A DNA stretch of 64,000 nucleotides from Myxococcus dinghuensis. Its GTDB lineage: Bacteria; Myxococcota; Myxococcia; Myxococcales; Myxococcaceae. A program made the translations under genes and the position numbers. Location of the stretch: NCBI RefSeq assembly GCF_024198235.1, contig NZ_JAKCFB010000001.1, forward strand, positions 434,001-498,000, written 5' to 3'. Position 1 is the first letter of the stretch. Each line of letters begins with the position of its first letter. Below, one piece after another: positions 51,550 through 61,839 of this stretch. The notes under the pieces were generated by a model. It made no database searches, was not told the origin of the DNA, and saw only the letters and a list, made by a program, of their open reading frames with translations.

Positions 51550-54500
51550 ATGGGTCCGAAGACCCCCGTCACACCAGGACCGAGCCAATCCCCCCGCGCG
51601 CGCTGGCTCATCGCTGCGCTGCTGCTGGGCGCGACGCTCACCGCTTGCAAGCAGGAATCCCAGGGCACCACGCCCACGCCGTCGGGCACTCCCGCGCCCA
51701 CCGCGGCGGCCACGGCGCAGGACGCGGGCAGCCCTGGCGCGACGACCCCCGCGCCCATCGTGGTGGAGACGCTCACGCCCGTCATCCGCGAGGTCGCCGC
51801 CGAGGGCATCATCCCCGACACGCTCGTCATCGAGCTGTCGCGGCCCGTGCTCGCGCGGGGAAGCGTGGGGGAGGAGACCGTCCTCCGGGTCCGGCCCGGA
51901 GTCCAGGGCCGCCTGACGTGGACGAGTGACTCCACGCTCACCTTCACCGCGCAGGCGCCCGGCTTCCTCCCGGACACCGAGTACGCGGTGTCGCTCGAGG
52001 CGCTCGGCACCGCGTCGGGCGTGGTGAAGCCTCCGACCGAGGGCGCCTGGTCCTACCAGTTCACCACGCCGTCGTTCCGCTTCGTGCAACTGGTGCCCAA
52101 GCAGCTCGACATCTCCAAGGGCCAGGTGGAGGCGGACGTCGTCTTCTCCGGACCGGTGGGCGTCGACGCCGTGAGGGCCCGCGCCTCCTTCCTGGTCGGG
52201 AACTCCGCCGCCTCGGTGAAGTGGAAGAGCCACCCCACCGCCCGCAACATCGTCATCGCGCAGTTCACCCACCCGGGGCTCAAGGCGGGCACCCTGGTGG
52301 CCTTCAAGCTCAAGCCGGGCTTGAAGACCGCCACCGGCGGCACGGAGACCGCGCCCTTCGCGGAGGCGTCCTTCGAGGTCCGGGGCGGCAAGCGCCTGGA
52401 CATCACCGGCATCAGCCGGGGCTCGGGCAACAGCGGCTACTTCCTGGAGGTGAGCTGCCGGGACGTCGCCAGCGACGCGCCGCCCAGCCCGCGCGAGAAC
52501 GTCGAATACGACTCGTACTACTGGGACTCGAACATCCGGGGCTGCATGCTGTCGGACGCGGTGGCGGCGGACGCCATCCGGTTGACCCCCGCCGTGAAGT
52601 TCTCCATCGCCCAGACGCGGCGCGGCTTCCGCATCTTCGGTGACTTCAAGCGCGGCTCCTACTCGGTGCGGGTCGCGTCCGGCGCCATGTCCGAGGGCGG
52701 CGGCGTGCTCCTCTCCGACTTCGAGAAGGCCGTCTCCGTGCCCGCGCGCCAGCCGCAACTGGGCTTCTCGTCCACGGGCCGCTACCTGCCCCGGAGCGCG
52801 TGGCGCAACCTGCCCCTGCAGCACCTCAACCTGTCCTCCGTGGACCTCGTCGTCCGCCACGTCCCGCCGGAGAACCTCGTCTTCTGGATGAGCAACGACG
52901 ACCAGGAGTCCGCCGACGAGCGCACCTCCAACGTGCTGGTGCGCAAGACGCTCCAGCTCCCGTCCACGCCGGACACGCTCGTCACCACCTACGTGGACGT
53001 GGGCAGCCTCGTCCCTCCGTCCACGCGGGGCCTCGTGGAGGTCTCCGTCCGGAACGACCGCTGGTCCGCCGCCTCGCGCATCCTCCTCACCGACCTGAGC
53101 CTCGTCGCCAAGCGCGGGGGCCCCGCGCCCGGCGCGAACGAGGCCGGCGAGGTCCACGTGTGGGCGCTGGGCATCGAGAGCACGGACCCGGTGTCCGGCG
53201 TCGAGGTGTCGCTCCTGAAGAAGAGCGGGCAGTCCGTGGGTCGCTGCGTCACGAAGGGTTCGGAGGGCTGCGTCATCAAGGTCCCCGCGCCCGGCGTGGA
53301 CGACAGCGCGCCGTTCGCCCTCATCGCCCGGCAGGGCGAGGAGATGACGTACCTCAAGTACAACGAGCTGAAGGCGGAGATCGCCAACGCGGACGTGCAG
53401 GGTGAGCCGTACCGGTCGGAGAAGGCCTACCGCGCCTCCATCTGGTCGGACCGCGGCGTGTACCGCCCGGGTGACACCGCGCACCTGGCCGCCGTGCTGC
53501 GCGGACAGGACGACAAGGCTCCGGCGGCGGGCATGCCGGTGGAGCTGGTGGTGGTGGACCCGCGCGAGCGCGAGATGAAGAAGGCCACCCTCCAGACGAA
53601 CGAGGCGGGCCTGGTGGCGCTGGACGTGCGCTTCGAGGCCTTCCAGGACACGGGCCACTACCGCGTGGCGCTGAAGGTCGCCAACCGCGACGTGGCCTCC
53701 TACGCCTTCAACGTGGAGGAGTTCGTCCCCGAGCGCATGAAGGTGACGGCCCAGGTGGCGCAGGCCTCCGGCTACGCGCAGGGCACGGAGATCCCCGTGG
53801 CCGTGGAGGCGGCCTACCTCTTCGGCGGCTCGGCCGAGGGCAGCCCGGTGGAGCTGAGCTGCCGGCTGGTGCCGTCCTCCTTCAAGCCGAAGGAGAACGC
53901 CCAGTACACCTATGGCCTGTGGGTCCGGGGCGGCAAGGAGCCCACGCCGGTGACGCTCGGCACGGTGAAGGGCACGCTCGACGCCAAGGGCCAGGCGCTG
54001 CTCAACTGCCCGTCCCAGGGCGCCACGGGGGCGCTGCGCGGCGCCGCGCGGCTGAGCGCGCTGGCCTCCGTCTTCGAGTCCGGCAGCGGACGCGCCACCG
54101 TCAACGAGGCCTCGTCGCCCGTCCACCCGGAGCGCTACTACGTGGGCCTCCAGTCCAACGTGTCCAAGGTGGGCATGGGCAAGCCGTTCACCGTCAACGG
54201 CGTGGTGGTGGACTGGGACGGCAAGCTGCTCACCTCCCAGGCCCCCCGGAGCGTGGAGGTGGAGGCCGTGTCGCTCGAGGAGGAGTACGGCTCCTACTAC
54301 GACGAGGACGAGGGGTATGATCGCTACCAGCGCTACCTGCGTCCGCAGCGCGAGAGCCGCCAGACGGTGACGGTGAAGGACGGGCGCTTCAGCCTGACCA
54401 TCACCCCGGGCCGCTACTCGGCCGGCTACCTGGTGCGCGTGCGCTCCGGCAACGCGCAGACGGACCTGGAGCTGGCGGGTGACGGCCGCTACTACTGGTG

Positions 54501-57285
54501 GGGCGAGGACTCGCGCGTGGACCAGACGCCGCGTCCGCTCAAGCCCACCTCGCTGGACCTGGCGCTGCCGGCGCAGGGTCGTGTGGGGCAGGCCATCGCG
54601 GTGAAGCTCAAGGCGCCCTACAAGGGCCGCGTGCTGTTCACGGCGGAGACGGACCGCGTGCTCGCCACGGAGTGGAAGAGCGTGGAGCCCGGCGAGGCGA
54701 CGTGGAGCTTCACGCCCTCGGTCTTCGCGCCCAACGTCTACGTGAGCGCCTTCCTGGTGAAGGACCCGCACCTGGAGTCGGCCGAGGCCTTCATGCCGGA
54801 CCGCGCGTTCGGCGTGGGCAGCGTCACGCTGGAGCCGGTGGACTACACCCAGGCGGTGACGATGAAGACGCCCAAGGAGGTCCGCTCCAACGAGACCTTC
54901 GCGGTCGAGCTCGAGCTGGGCCCCATGGAGGGCCCCTCCTTCGCCACGGTGGCGGTGGTGGACGAGGGCATCCTGTCGCTCACGCGCTTCCAGAGCCCGG
55001 ACCCCATGAAGCAGTTGTTCACCAAGCGCGCGCTGGGCGTGGACACCTACGAGACCATCGGCTGGACGCTGCTGGTGCCGCCGGGTGGCAACTCGCGCTC
55101 CACGGGTGGCGACGCGGAAGGGGGCGCCGCGGGACGCGTGCAGCCGGTCAAGCCCGTGGCGCTGTGGAGCGGCGTGGTGCCGGTGCCGGCCAACGGCAAG
55201 CTGCGCGTGCCCTTCACGCTGCCGCAGTACCGCGGCGCGGTGCGGGTGATGGCGGTGACGGCCGGGCCGCAGCGCGTGGGCCGCGCCAGCGCCCAGGTGC
55301 TCGTGAGGGATCCGCTGGTGCTCCAGACGACGCTGCCGCGCTTCCTCTCCCAGAACGATGAGGTCCAGGTCCCCGTCTTCGTCACCAACCTGTCCGGCAA
55401 GGCGCAGGACGTGAAGGTGACGCTGGACGCGCAGATGCTCCCGGTGCCCGGGCTGCTGCTGCCCGCGAGCGGCGAGTCGCCGCTGAAGCTGCTCGGCAAG
55501 AGCGAGGGCCGGGCGCGGGTGGAGGACGGCAAGTCCACCACCTTCGTCTTCCAGGCCAGGGCCACCCAGTCCGTGGGCGCCGCGCGGCTGAGCGTCACCG
55601 TGGAGGGCGGAGGGTACACGTCGAAGGAGTCGCTGGACGTGCCGCTGTCGCCCTCGGGCCCGAAGGAGCGCCGCGTGCGGCGCGTCGAGCTGGCGGACGG
55701 CGTGACGGACGTCTCGCAGTTCCTCAAGGGGTGGGTGCCCACCACGGAGCGCTCCACGCTGTGGGTGACGGCCAACCCCTATGGCCAGTCCTTCCAGCAC
55801 CTGTCGTACCTGGTGCAATACCCCTACGGCTGCATCGAGCAGACGACGTCCTCCACGCGCCCGCTGCTGTTCGTGTCGGAGCTCATCGAGGACGTGGACC
55901 CCACGCTCACGAAGGGGCACGGCGTGGGGGAGATGGCGCAGGCGGGCATCAACCGCGTGCTGTCCATGCAGACGCCCTCCGGCGGCTTCGGCTACTGGCC
56001 CGGGAGCATGGTGCCGGTGGACTGGGGCACCGCCTACGCCACGCACATGCTGCTGGACGCGCAGAAGCTCAAGTACACCGTGCCGCAGGACCGGCTGAAC
56101 GACGCCCTCACGTGGATGGGCAACCGGCTGGCCTCGTACGAGGGCGGCACGCGCTCCAACGACGGGTACCACGGGAACGAGGAGGCCTACATCCACTACG
56201 TCCTCGCCCTGGGCGGCAAGGGGCGCAAGGCGCGCGTCCAGAAGCTGGTGGACACGTTCGCCCAGAAGGCGTCGGCGCGGGCCCTCACCGGCGAGGAGCG
56301 CGAGGCGGACTACATGCTCAAGGCCGCGCTGTGGCTCTCCGGAGACCGTCGCTACGAGAAGGAGCTGCGCGACCCCGACCTGTCGCCCGTCACGGACGAG
56401 CGCAGGAACTCGTGGTCGTTCTACTCGGACCGTCGTCGGCGGGGCTTCATGCTCAGCACGTACCAGGACCTCTTCGGCAGTGACGCCGGAGGGGAGCCGC
56501 TCGCGCAGATGGTGGCGTCCGCGCTCGAGACGCACTCCAGCAACTGGTACACGACGCAGGAGCTGGTCTGGGGCATCACCGGCCTGGGCAAGCGCGTGAA
56601 GGACAGCGCGGCCCACTTCACGCCCGCGGTGCTGACGGCGGACGGCAAGCAGGTGACGCCCGTCCAGGACAAGAATGCGCGCGCGTCCGACCGCACCTGG
56701 GCGCTGGCGCGGGCCAGTGAACGGCAGGGCCTCACGCTCGAGCTGAAGGGCCGGGACAAGGGAAAGGTGTACCTGGTGCTCAGCAGCGAGGGCGTGCGCA
56801 ACGACGGCCAGCCGCGCGTGGGCGGCGAGGGCCTCGAGCTGACCCGCACCTACCGCGAGCAGGATGGCACGCCGTTGAACCTGGGCGCTTCTCCGGTGGC
56901 GCTGGCCGACCTCATCTACGTGGAGCTGGAGCTGAAGAACACGACGGCCGAGCGCATCCAGAACATCGCCCTCGTGGATCGCCTGCCCGCGGGCTGGGAG
57001 ATCGAGAACGCGCGGCTGGGGCGGGGCGGGAGCGTGGACTGGGCCACCGCGGAGTCGCAGTGGGCGGCGGACTACGTCAACCTCCGGGACGACCGGGTGG
57101 AGGTCTTCGGGGCGCTCGACGCGCGGGAGTCGAAGAAGGTCGTCTACGCGGTGCGCGCGGTGACGGCGGGCGCCTTCACCCTGCCCACGGCGGAGGTCGA
57201 GGCCATGTACGACCCGCGCCAGTGGGCGCGCGCGGCGGGCGGCACGGTGCAGGTGTCCGGTCCGTGGAAGGACAGCCTGCTCTGA
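51550..57285 (+). CDS. Bacterial alpha-2-macroglobulin lipoprotein
   Basis: Very large protease-trapping lipoprotein of 1911 residues. The signal peptide ends in lipobox LTAC (Cys33), followed by a Thr/Pro/Ala-rich linker. Then come the macroglobulin beta domains, the central bait-like region and the thioester domain with YGCIEQTTSS, in which Cys1428 and the Gln form the reactive bond. The thioester is intact, so the protein should bind attacking proteases covalently. The ATG at 51550 has GGAGGA close upstream. The PBP1C gene starts one base after its stop. This pair is a known arrangement: the macroglobulin guards the envelope while PBP1C repairs the wall. Confidence 0.94.
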   Translation: MGPKTPVTPGPSQSPRARWLIAALLLGATLTACKQESQGTTPTPSGTPAPTAAATAQDAGSPGATTPAPIVVETLTPVIREVAAEGIIPDTLVIELSRPVLARGSVGEETVLRVRPGVQGRLTWTSDSTLTFTAQAPGFLPDTEYAVSLEALGTASGVVKPPTEGAWSYQFTTPSFRFVQLVPKQLDISKGQVEADVVFSGPVGVDAVRARASFLVGNSAASVKWKSHPTARNIVIAQFTHPGLKAGTLVAFKLKPGLKTATGGTETAPFAEASFEVRGGKRLDITGISRGSGNSGYFLEVSCRDVASDAPPSPRENVEYDSYYWDSNIRGCMLSDAVAADAIRLTPAVKFSIAQTRRGFRIFGDFKRGSYSVRVASGAMSEGGGVLLSDFEKAVSVPARQPQLGFSSTGRYLPRSAWRNLPLQHLNLSSVDLVVRHVPPENLVFWMSNDDQESADERTSNVLVRKTLQLPSTPDTLVTTYVDVGSLVPPSTRGLVEVSVRNDRWSAASRILLTDLSLVAKRGGPAPGANEAGEVHVWALGIESTDPVSGVEVSLLKKSGQSVGRCVTKGSEGCVIKVPAPGVDDSAPFALIARQGEEMTYLKYNELKAEIANADVQGEPYRSEKAYRASIWSDRGVYRPGDTAHLAAVLRGQDDKAPAAGMPVELVVVDPREREMKKATLQTNEAGLVALDVRFEAFQDTGHYRVALKVANRDVASYAFNVEEFVPERMKVTAQVAQASGYAQGTEIPVAVEAAYLFGGSAEGSPVELSCRLVPSSFKPKENAQYTYGLWVRGGKEPTPVTLGTVKGTLDAKGQALLNCPSQGATGALRGAARLSALASVFESGSGRATVNEASSPVHPERYYVGLQSNVSKVGMGKPFTVNGVVVDWDGKLLTSQAPRSVEVEAVSLEEEYGSYYDEDEGYDRYQRYLRPQRESRQTVTVKDGRFSLTITPGRYSAGYLVRVRSGNAQTDLELAGDGRYYWWGEDSRVDQTPRPLKPTSLDLALPAQGRVGQAIAVKLKAPYKGRVLFTAETDRVLATEWKSVEPGEATWSFTPSVFAPNVYVSAFLVKDPHLESAEAFMPDRAFGVGSVTLEPVDYTQAVTMKTPKEVRSNETFAVELELGPMEGPSFATVAVVDEGILSLTRFQSPDPMKQLFTKRALGVDTYETIGWTLLVPPGGNSRSTGGDAEGGAAGRVQPVKPVALWSGVVPVPANGKLRVPFTLPQYRGAVRVMAVTAGPQRVGRASAQVLVRDPLVLQTTLPRFLSQNDEVQVPVFVTNLSGKAQDVKVTLDAQMLPVPGLLLPASGESPLKLLGKSEGRARVEDGKSTTFVFQARATQSVGAARLSVTVEGGGYTSKESLDVPLSPSGPKERRVRRVELADGVTDVSQFLKGWVPTTERSTLWVTANPYGQSFQHLSYLVQYPYGCIEQTTSSTRPLLFVSELIEDVDPTLTKGHGVGEMAQAGINRVLSMQTPSGGFGYWPGSMVPVDWGTAYATHMLLDAQKLKYTVPQDRLNDALTWMGNRLASYEGGTRSNDGYHGNEEAYIHYVLALGGKGRKARVQKLVDTFAQKASARALTGEEREADYMLKAALWLSGDRRYEKELRDPDLSPVTDERRNSWSFYSDRRRRGFMLSTYQDLFGSDAGGEPLAQMVASALETHSSNWYTTQELVWGITGLGKRVKDSAAHFTPAVLTADGKQVTPVQDKNARASDRTWALARASERQGLTLELKGRDKGKVYLVLSSEGVRNDGQPRVGGEGLELTRTYREQDGTPLNLGASPVALADLIYVELELKNTTAERIQNIALVDRLPAGWEIENARLGRGGSVDWATAESQWAADYVNLRDDRVEVFGALDARESKKVVYAVRAVTAGAFTLPTAEVEAMYDPRQWARAAGGTVQVSGPWKDSLL

Positions 57286-57286
57286 C

Positions 57287-59659
57287 ATGCGTCGTTCCCG
57301 CCGCATCGTGAAGAGGTTCACCCTCGCCGCGGGGGCCCTGCTGGCCCTCGCGGCGGTGGGGGTGGGCCTGGCCTGGTGGGTGCCGCTGCCGGCCCGGCTC
57401 CACGCGCCACCGTCGGTGGTGATGGAGTACCGGGACGGCACGCCCGCCCACGTCTTCCTCGCGCCGGACGAGCGCTGGCGCATCGCCACCTCGACGGAGC
57501 GCATCGACCCGGCCTACCTCCGGGCGTTGCTCGCGCTGGAGGACAAGCGCTTCTTCACGCACCCGGGCGTGGACCCCCTGGCCGTGGCGCGCGCCGCGCT
57601 GCTCAACGTGACGCGTGGGCGGCGCGTGTCGGGGGCGTCCACGCTGACGATGCAGTTGGTCCGGATGCTCGAGCCCCGGCCCCGCACCTTCGGCTCGAAG
57701 GTGGTGGAGTCCTTCCGGGCGCTCCAGCTCGAGCTGCGGCTGTCGAAGCAGGAGGTGCTCGCGGCCTATCTCCAGTTCGTCCCCTACGGCCGCAACGTGG
57801 AGGGCGTGGAGGCCGCGGCGCTGACGTACTTCGGCCACACGGCCGCCCACCTGAGTCCGGCGGAGATCTCCACGCTCCTGGCGGTGCCGCAGAACCCCAA
57901 CCGTCGCTTCCCGGTGTCCGCCAACGTGGAGCGGCTGACGGCGGCCCGTGACGACGTCGCGCGCCGGCTGCTGGACGCGGACGCGCTGCCCCGGGGGCCT
58001 CACGACGCGCAGGTCACGCCGGCGCAGGTCCTCGCCGAGGTGCGCGCCACGCGGGCACCCGACGAGCTCGTGGCCTTCCCGCGTGACGCGCCCCATGTGG
58101 CGGTCTGGCTGCGCGCCCAGCGGCCGGACGCGCCGCGCCTGCGCACCACGCTGGAGCAGGGCACGCAGCGGCTGGTGGAGCGGCTCATGCGGGATGCGTC
58201 GCGCGAGCTGAAGCCCCGGGGCATCCACAACGGCGTGGCCATCGTGGTGGACCGCGAGCGCGGGGACGTGCTCGCGCTGGTGGGCAACTTCGACTTCTTC
58301 GACGAGGCGCACGGCGGTCAGATCGTCGGCTTCGCCACCCCGCGCTCGCCCGGCTCCGCGCTCAAGCCGCTCCTGTACGCCATGGGCATCGACCAGGGCC
58401 TGGTGGGCTCGGAGCAGCTCGTGGCGGACATCCCCATGACGTACGGGGGCTATGCCCCGAGGAACTTCGACGGCCGCTTCCAGGGGCTGGTGCGGATGGA
58501 GTATGCGCTCTCCCAGTCGCTCAACACGCCCTTCGTGCGGCTGCTGGAGCGGCTCGGCGTGGAGCGCTTCCTCGCGGCGCTGCGCTCGACGGGCGTCACC
58601 AGCCTGGTGCCGGAGCCGGGGTACTACGGGCTGTCGGCGGCGGTGGGGGGCATCGAGGTGACACCCCTGGAGCTGGCGGGGCTGTACGTGGCGCTCGCGG
58701 GAGATGGCCGCGCGCGGACGTTGCGGCTGCTGGCGGACGGGGCCACCGCGAGCGAGCCCGCGCGGGTGGTGTCCCCGGGCGCGGCGTGGCTGACGCGCAA
58801 GGCGCTGTCGCTGCGCGACCGGCCGGACTTCCCCGAGCGACGTCGACTGACGGGAATGCCCGCCCGCGTGCACTGGAAGACGGGCACCAGCTTCGGCAAC
58901 CGGGACGCGTGGGCGGCCGGCTCGGGGCCGCTGCACACGGCGGTGGTGTGGCTGGGCAACTTCGACCACTCGCCCAGCGTGCACCTGGTGGGCGCGGAGT
59001 CCGCGGCGCCGCTCCTGTTCGACATCCTCGAGGGCGTGGGACCGAAGGGCACCGAGGTGCCGGAGTCGGAGCTCCATCCGCCGGCCGACCTCATCCGCGT
59101 GGAGGTGTGCGCGTACTCCGGGCACCTGCCGACGGAGGCGTGCCCCCAGCGCAAGCACGTCTTCGCGCGCCGCGAGGCCGTGCCCACCCAGTCGTGCCCC
59201 TACCACCAGCGGGTGGAGGTGGACGTCGCCTCGGGGCTCGCCGTGGGGCCCGCGTGCAGGGCGGGGCGCAAGACGGAGTCGCGGGTGTTCGTCACCTGGC
59301 CGGCCACCATCCGCCGCTGGCTGGAGGAGCAGCATCGCCGCTTGCCGGAGCCGCCCTCGGCCGCGCCGGGGTGCGAGCCCGGGGGCGCGCGCGTGGCGCC
59401 AGGCATCGTCTCGCCGTCCGCGGGCCACGTGGTGCTGCTCATCCCCGGCGTGGCGCCGGACCAGCAGGAGGTGCCGCTGGAGGCGGAGGCCTCCCACGAG
59501 CGTGTGCTGTCCTGGTTCGTGGACGGGGCGCTGTTGGCCAGCGCGCGCGCGGACGAGCGCGTGTGGTGGACGCCCTCTCCGGGCACGCACGAAATCCTGG
59601 TGACGGACGACCGGGGCCTCACCTCGAAGCGCACCGTGGTGGTCCGCGAGCGACGCTGA
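57287..59659 (+). CDS. pbpC: Penicillin-binding protein 1C
   Basis: Bifunctional peptidoglycan synthase of 790 residues. After one membrane helix (about 12-33) comes the GT51 glycosyltransferase domain with EDKRFFTHPGVDP (Glu85) and STLTMQLVRML. The transpeptidase domain has Ser357 in PGSALKP, the SLN motif (SQSLNTPF) and KTGTS. The C-terminal BiPBP_C domain (about 690-790) is present. All catalytic motifs are complete. It starts one base after the macroglobulin stop, so the two are co-translated. The convergent gene downstream is CotH, with a terminator between. Confidence 0.94.
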   Translation: MRRSRRIVKRFTLAAGALLALAAVGVGLAWWVPLPARLHAPPSVVMEYRDGTPAHVFLAPDERWRIATSTERIDPAYLRALLALEDKRFFTHPGVDPLAVARAALLNVTRGRRVSGASTLTMQLVRMLEPRPRTFGSKVVESFRALQLELRLSKQEVLAAYLQFVPYGRNVEGVEAAALTYFGHTAAHLSPAEISTLLAVPQNPNRRFPVSANVERLTAARDDVARRLLDADALPRGPHDAQVTPAQVLAEVRATRAPDELVAFPRDAPHVAVWLRAQRPDAPRLRTTLEQGTQRLVERLMRDASRELKPRGIHNGVAIVVDRERGDVLALVGNFDFFDEAHGGQIVGFATPRSPGSALKPLLYAMGIDQGLVGSEQLVADIPMTYGGYAPRNFDGRFQGLVRMEYALSQSLNTPFVRLLERLGVERFLAALRSTGVTSLVPEPGYYGLSAAVGGIEVTPLELAGLYVALAGDGRARTLRLLADGATASEPARVVSPGAAWLTRKALSLRDRPDFPERRRLTGMPARVHWKTGTSFGNRDAWAAGSGPLHTAVVWLGNFDHSPSVHLVGAESAAPLLFDILEGVGPKGTEVPESELHPPADLIRVEVCAYSGHLPTEACPQRKHVFARREAVPTQSCPYHQRVEVDVASGLAVGPACRAGRKTESRVFVTWPATIRRWLEEQHRRLPEPPSAAPGCEPGGARVAPGIVSPSAGHVVLLIPGVAPDQQEVPLEAEASHERVLSWFVDGALLASARADERVWWTPSPGTHEILVTDDRGLTSKRTVVVRERR

Positions 59660-59665
59660 AACGAA

Positions 59666-59699
59666 GAAGGCCCCGGACGCTCACGTCCCCGGGGCCTTC
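59666..59699. terminator. Bidirectional terminator between pbpC and the CotH gene
   Basis: An 11-bp GC-rich stem (59666-59676 with 59689-59699, loop of 12) lies just after the pbpC stop. On the minus strand it is followed by TTCGTTTC, and on the plus strand by a pyrimidine run. It is in place to end both convergent transcripts. Confidence 0.65.
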
Positions 59700-59733
59700 C
59701 TCTCCTCCCGTCCTGTGTCCGGTGGCCCGGGCG

Positions 59734-61518
59734 TCAGCGCACCTCCCAGCCCCGCGCGCCGCGCTCGTATTGCTGGCCGGTGGCCAGCTGGCCGTAGAAG
59801 AGCAGGTCCTTCACGCCCACCACGGACTTCCCGTCGAACAGGCCGAGCTCCCCCCGCGGGGCGAGCTGGATTCCCAGCTCCGAGGTCTTCAGCCGCACGC
59901 GCCTCCCGGGAGGCACCGTCACCGCGGGCAGCACCGCGCCCACGGGCGTGCGCACCTGCGTGGGCGTGTGGTCGCTGTGCGCCAGGCTCACCCGCAGGTT
60001 GGTGGTCAGCACCATGCCCCCGAGCGACACGGGCGCCGTGCCCCGGTTGCCCACCTCCACCCAACCCGCGCGCGGGTCGAACGCCTCGAACACCAGCGTC
60101 GAGTCCAGGGCGCCCATGCGCTTCCACTCGTTCTCCACGAAGGCGCGGCGCTCCTTCACGTAGCGCTTGAGGTAGTCGCGGCCCGCCGCGAAGCGGCCGT
60201 AATCCATGTAGGGGTCCGCGCGCATGGGCGTTTCGATGAGCTTGTGGAGCGCGTCGATGTACGGGTCCATCACCGCGGAGGTGAACAGCTCGTCGAGCGC
60301 CTTCTCCAGCCGCTCACCCAGCCGCTCGCGCAGCTCGGGGTTCAGCAGCACCCGGGTGCCCAGGTTGGAGAACACGGGCAGATAGCCCGGATAGGCCTGC
60401 GTCTCCGACTTGCGCTGCAGGTACATCTTCTCCACCCACGCGTCGGTGAGGGTGAAGTTGAACAGCGGGTGGCGCATGTTGTTGCTGCTCAGCCGCATGT
60501 CCTCGACGGCGACGGGGTACCACCAGCGCGCGTCCACGTTGTTCAAATCCCACGGGACGTAGGACCACTTCGCCACCGCCCGGTCGTAGAGGAAGTAGCT
60601 CTCCGAGTCCTCCACGTAGTTGTTGGACATGAGCGCGTCCAACACCATGGAGCGCAGGTAGTGCTCCAACTGGAGGTGCTTGTCCAACGTCCGCGCGAAG
60701 TCGGGCTCCGGCGTGTGGTTGATGACGTCGAGCATGGCGAGGAGCTCGTCGTCCGGCTGCTGCTCGTTCGTCTTCTTCGTCCAGTCCCCCTGGTAGGGCA
60801 CCTGCCACGTCTTGAACTCGCAGTCCTTCCAGCCGCACCGGTAGATGGTCGCGTCGTCGTCCGCGAAGTCATGGGCCTTGAGGAAGGCCTTGTTCACCTG
60901 TTCGATCTCGAGGAAGACGCCCTCGGAGTGGCCGTTGATCTTCAGCCGGACGAAGGTCGCCTTGGAGGCGGGGACGCGCATCGCGGCGAGCAGGTCGAAG
61001 GCCATCTTCTCCGCCAGCATCGACGCGTCCGCGTACTCCGCCACCAGGTTGAGGGACGTGCGCCCCTGGAAGCGCGCGTTCTTCTCGAAGCTGACGTTCC
61101 AGCTCTTCTTCGGGAAGGTGCGCGCGGACGCGCCGCGCAGCCGCACCTTCACCGCGTACACCGTGCCTCCGGCCTTGAAGACGGCGTCCTGCTCCGGTGC
61201 ATACAGGTCCTCTGCGAAGAGCTTCATCGCCTCCTCGGGGATGATGAGCTCGTACTCCGGCACGGACGTCTGGAGCGCGGGCAGCTTGAAGACGCGCTCC
61301 ACCTCCGACTCCACCGGCGGCGGCTCCACCGGCGGTGGGTCCACGGGTGGCGGTGGATCCACGGGGGGCGGGTCCACGGGCGGTGGATCCACGGGCGCCT
61401 CGGGGGCGGACGGATTCTCCACCTGCGGAGTCGGTTCCTCGACCTGCGTCGTGGTCCCGTTGCCACAAGCCCACAGCCACATCACGGGAAGACAGAACAA
61501 GAGTCGTGAGCGTGTCAT
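59734..61518 (-). CDS. CotH kinase family lipoprotein
   Basis: Surface lipoprotein of about 594 residues with lipobox LWAC (Cys18) and a long Pro/Val linker (about 25-75, repeats of VDPPP). The CotH kinase domain (about 85-460) shows VRLRGASARTFPKKSWNVSF, the ATP-site stretch GVFLEIEQVNKAFL and VPWDLNNVD, in which Asp is the metal ligand. CotH proteins phosphorylate other proteins in spore coats. The C-terminal part (about 485-594, GWVEVGNRGTAPVSLGG) resembles a lamin-tail domain. An extracytoplasmic kinase role, perhaps in spore or coat formation of a fruiting bacterium, is inferred. The ATG at 61518 is chosen over an in-frame TTG at 61536. Confidence 0.87.
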   Translation of the reverse strand: MTRSRLLFCLPVMWLWACGNGTTTQVEEPTPQVENPSAPEAPVDPPPVDPPPVDPPPPVDPPPVEPPPVESEVERVFKLPALQTSVPEYELIIPEEAMKLFAEDLYAPEQDAVFKAGGTVYAVKVRLRGASARTFPKKSWNVSFEKNARFQGRTSLNLVAEYADASMLAEKMAFDLLAAMRVPASKATFVRLKINGHSEGVFLEIEQVNKAFLKAHDFADDDATIYRCGWKDCEFKTWQVPYQGDWTKKTNEQQPDDELLAMLDVINHTPEPDFARTLDKHLQLEHYLRSMVLDALMSNNYVEDSESYFLYDRAVAKWSYVPWDLNNVDARWWYPVAVEDMRLSSNNMRHPLFNFTLTDAWVEKMYLQRKSETQAYPGYLPVFSNLGTRVLLNPELRERLGERLEKALDELFTSAVMDPYIDALHKLIETPMRADPYMDYGRFAAGRDYLKRYVKERRAFVENEWKRMGALDSTLVFEAFDPRAGWVEVGNRGTAPVSLGGMVLTTNLRVSLAHSDHTPTQVRTPVGAVLPAVTVPPGRRVRLKTSELGIQLAPRGELGLFDGKSVVGVKDLLFYGQLATGQQYERGARGWEVR

Positions 61519-61839
61519 CGCGGGACGACTGAGCAAGGCGCGTGCCTCGTCGCACCTGAACTCACCGTGTCGGGGAATGGACGGAGCAACCCCCTTCGAG
61601 GCGCATCGTCGGGTCCGGACGATGAAAGGGTTTGCCCTTCATGAGTCGGTCAGTCTCACCACCCTGAAGGGCAGTGGACCCGTCGGCCCGTGTGTCGGGC
61701 CACGGCCCCGGGTGGGAGGTGGTCGTGTGCCTCCCGAGGGGCAGGCGGGCGGGCGGGGAGTCCGCTCGCACCGTTCCCGCCTCGGGGTGTCGGGCCTAGC
61801 TTCATGTGGAGGAGCGCCGCGACAGGGGAGACGCCCGCC
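61519..61839. other. Divergent intergenic region upstream of the CotH gene
   Basis: 321 bases between the CotH and DUF2892-like gene starts. A near-palindrome (61621-61641, ATGAAAGGG/CCCTTCAT) could be a regulator site. Otherwise no promoter hexamers or small genes with ribosome binding sites are seen. Confidence 0.45.

Noticed and set aside
51352-57504. A 2050-codon open frame on the minus strand opposite the macroglobulin gene
   Set aside because: It is a shadow of the strong third-position GC of the real gene; its product is made mostly of Arg, Ala, His and Val without any domain.
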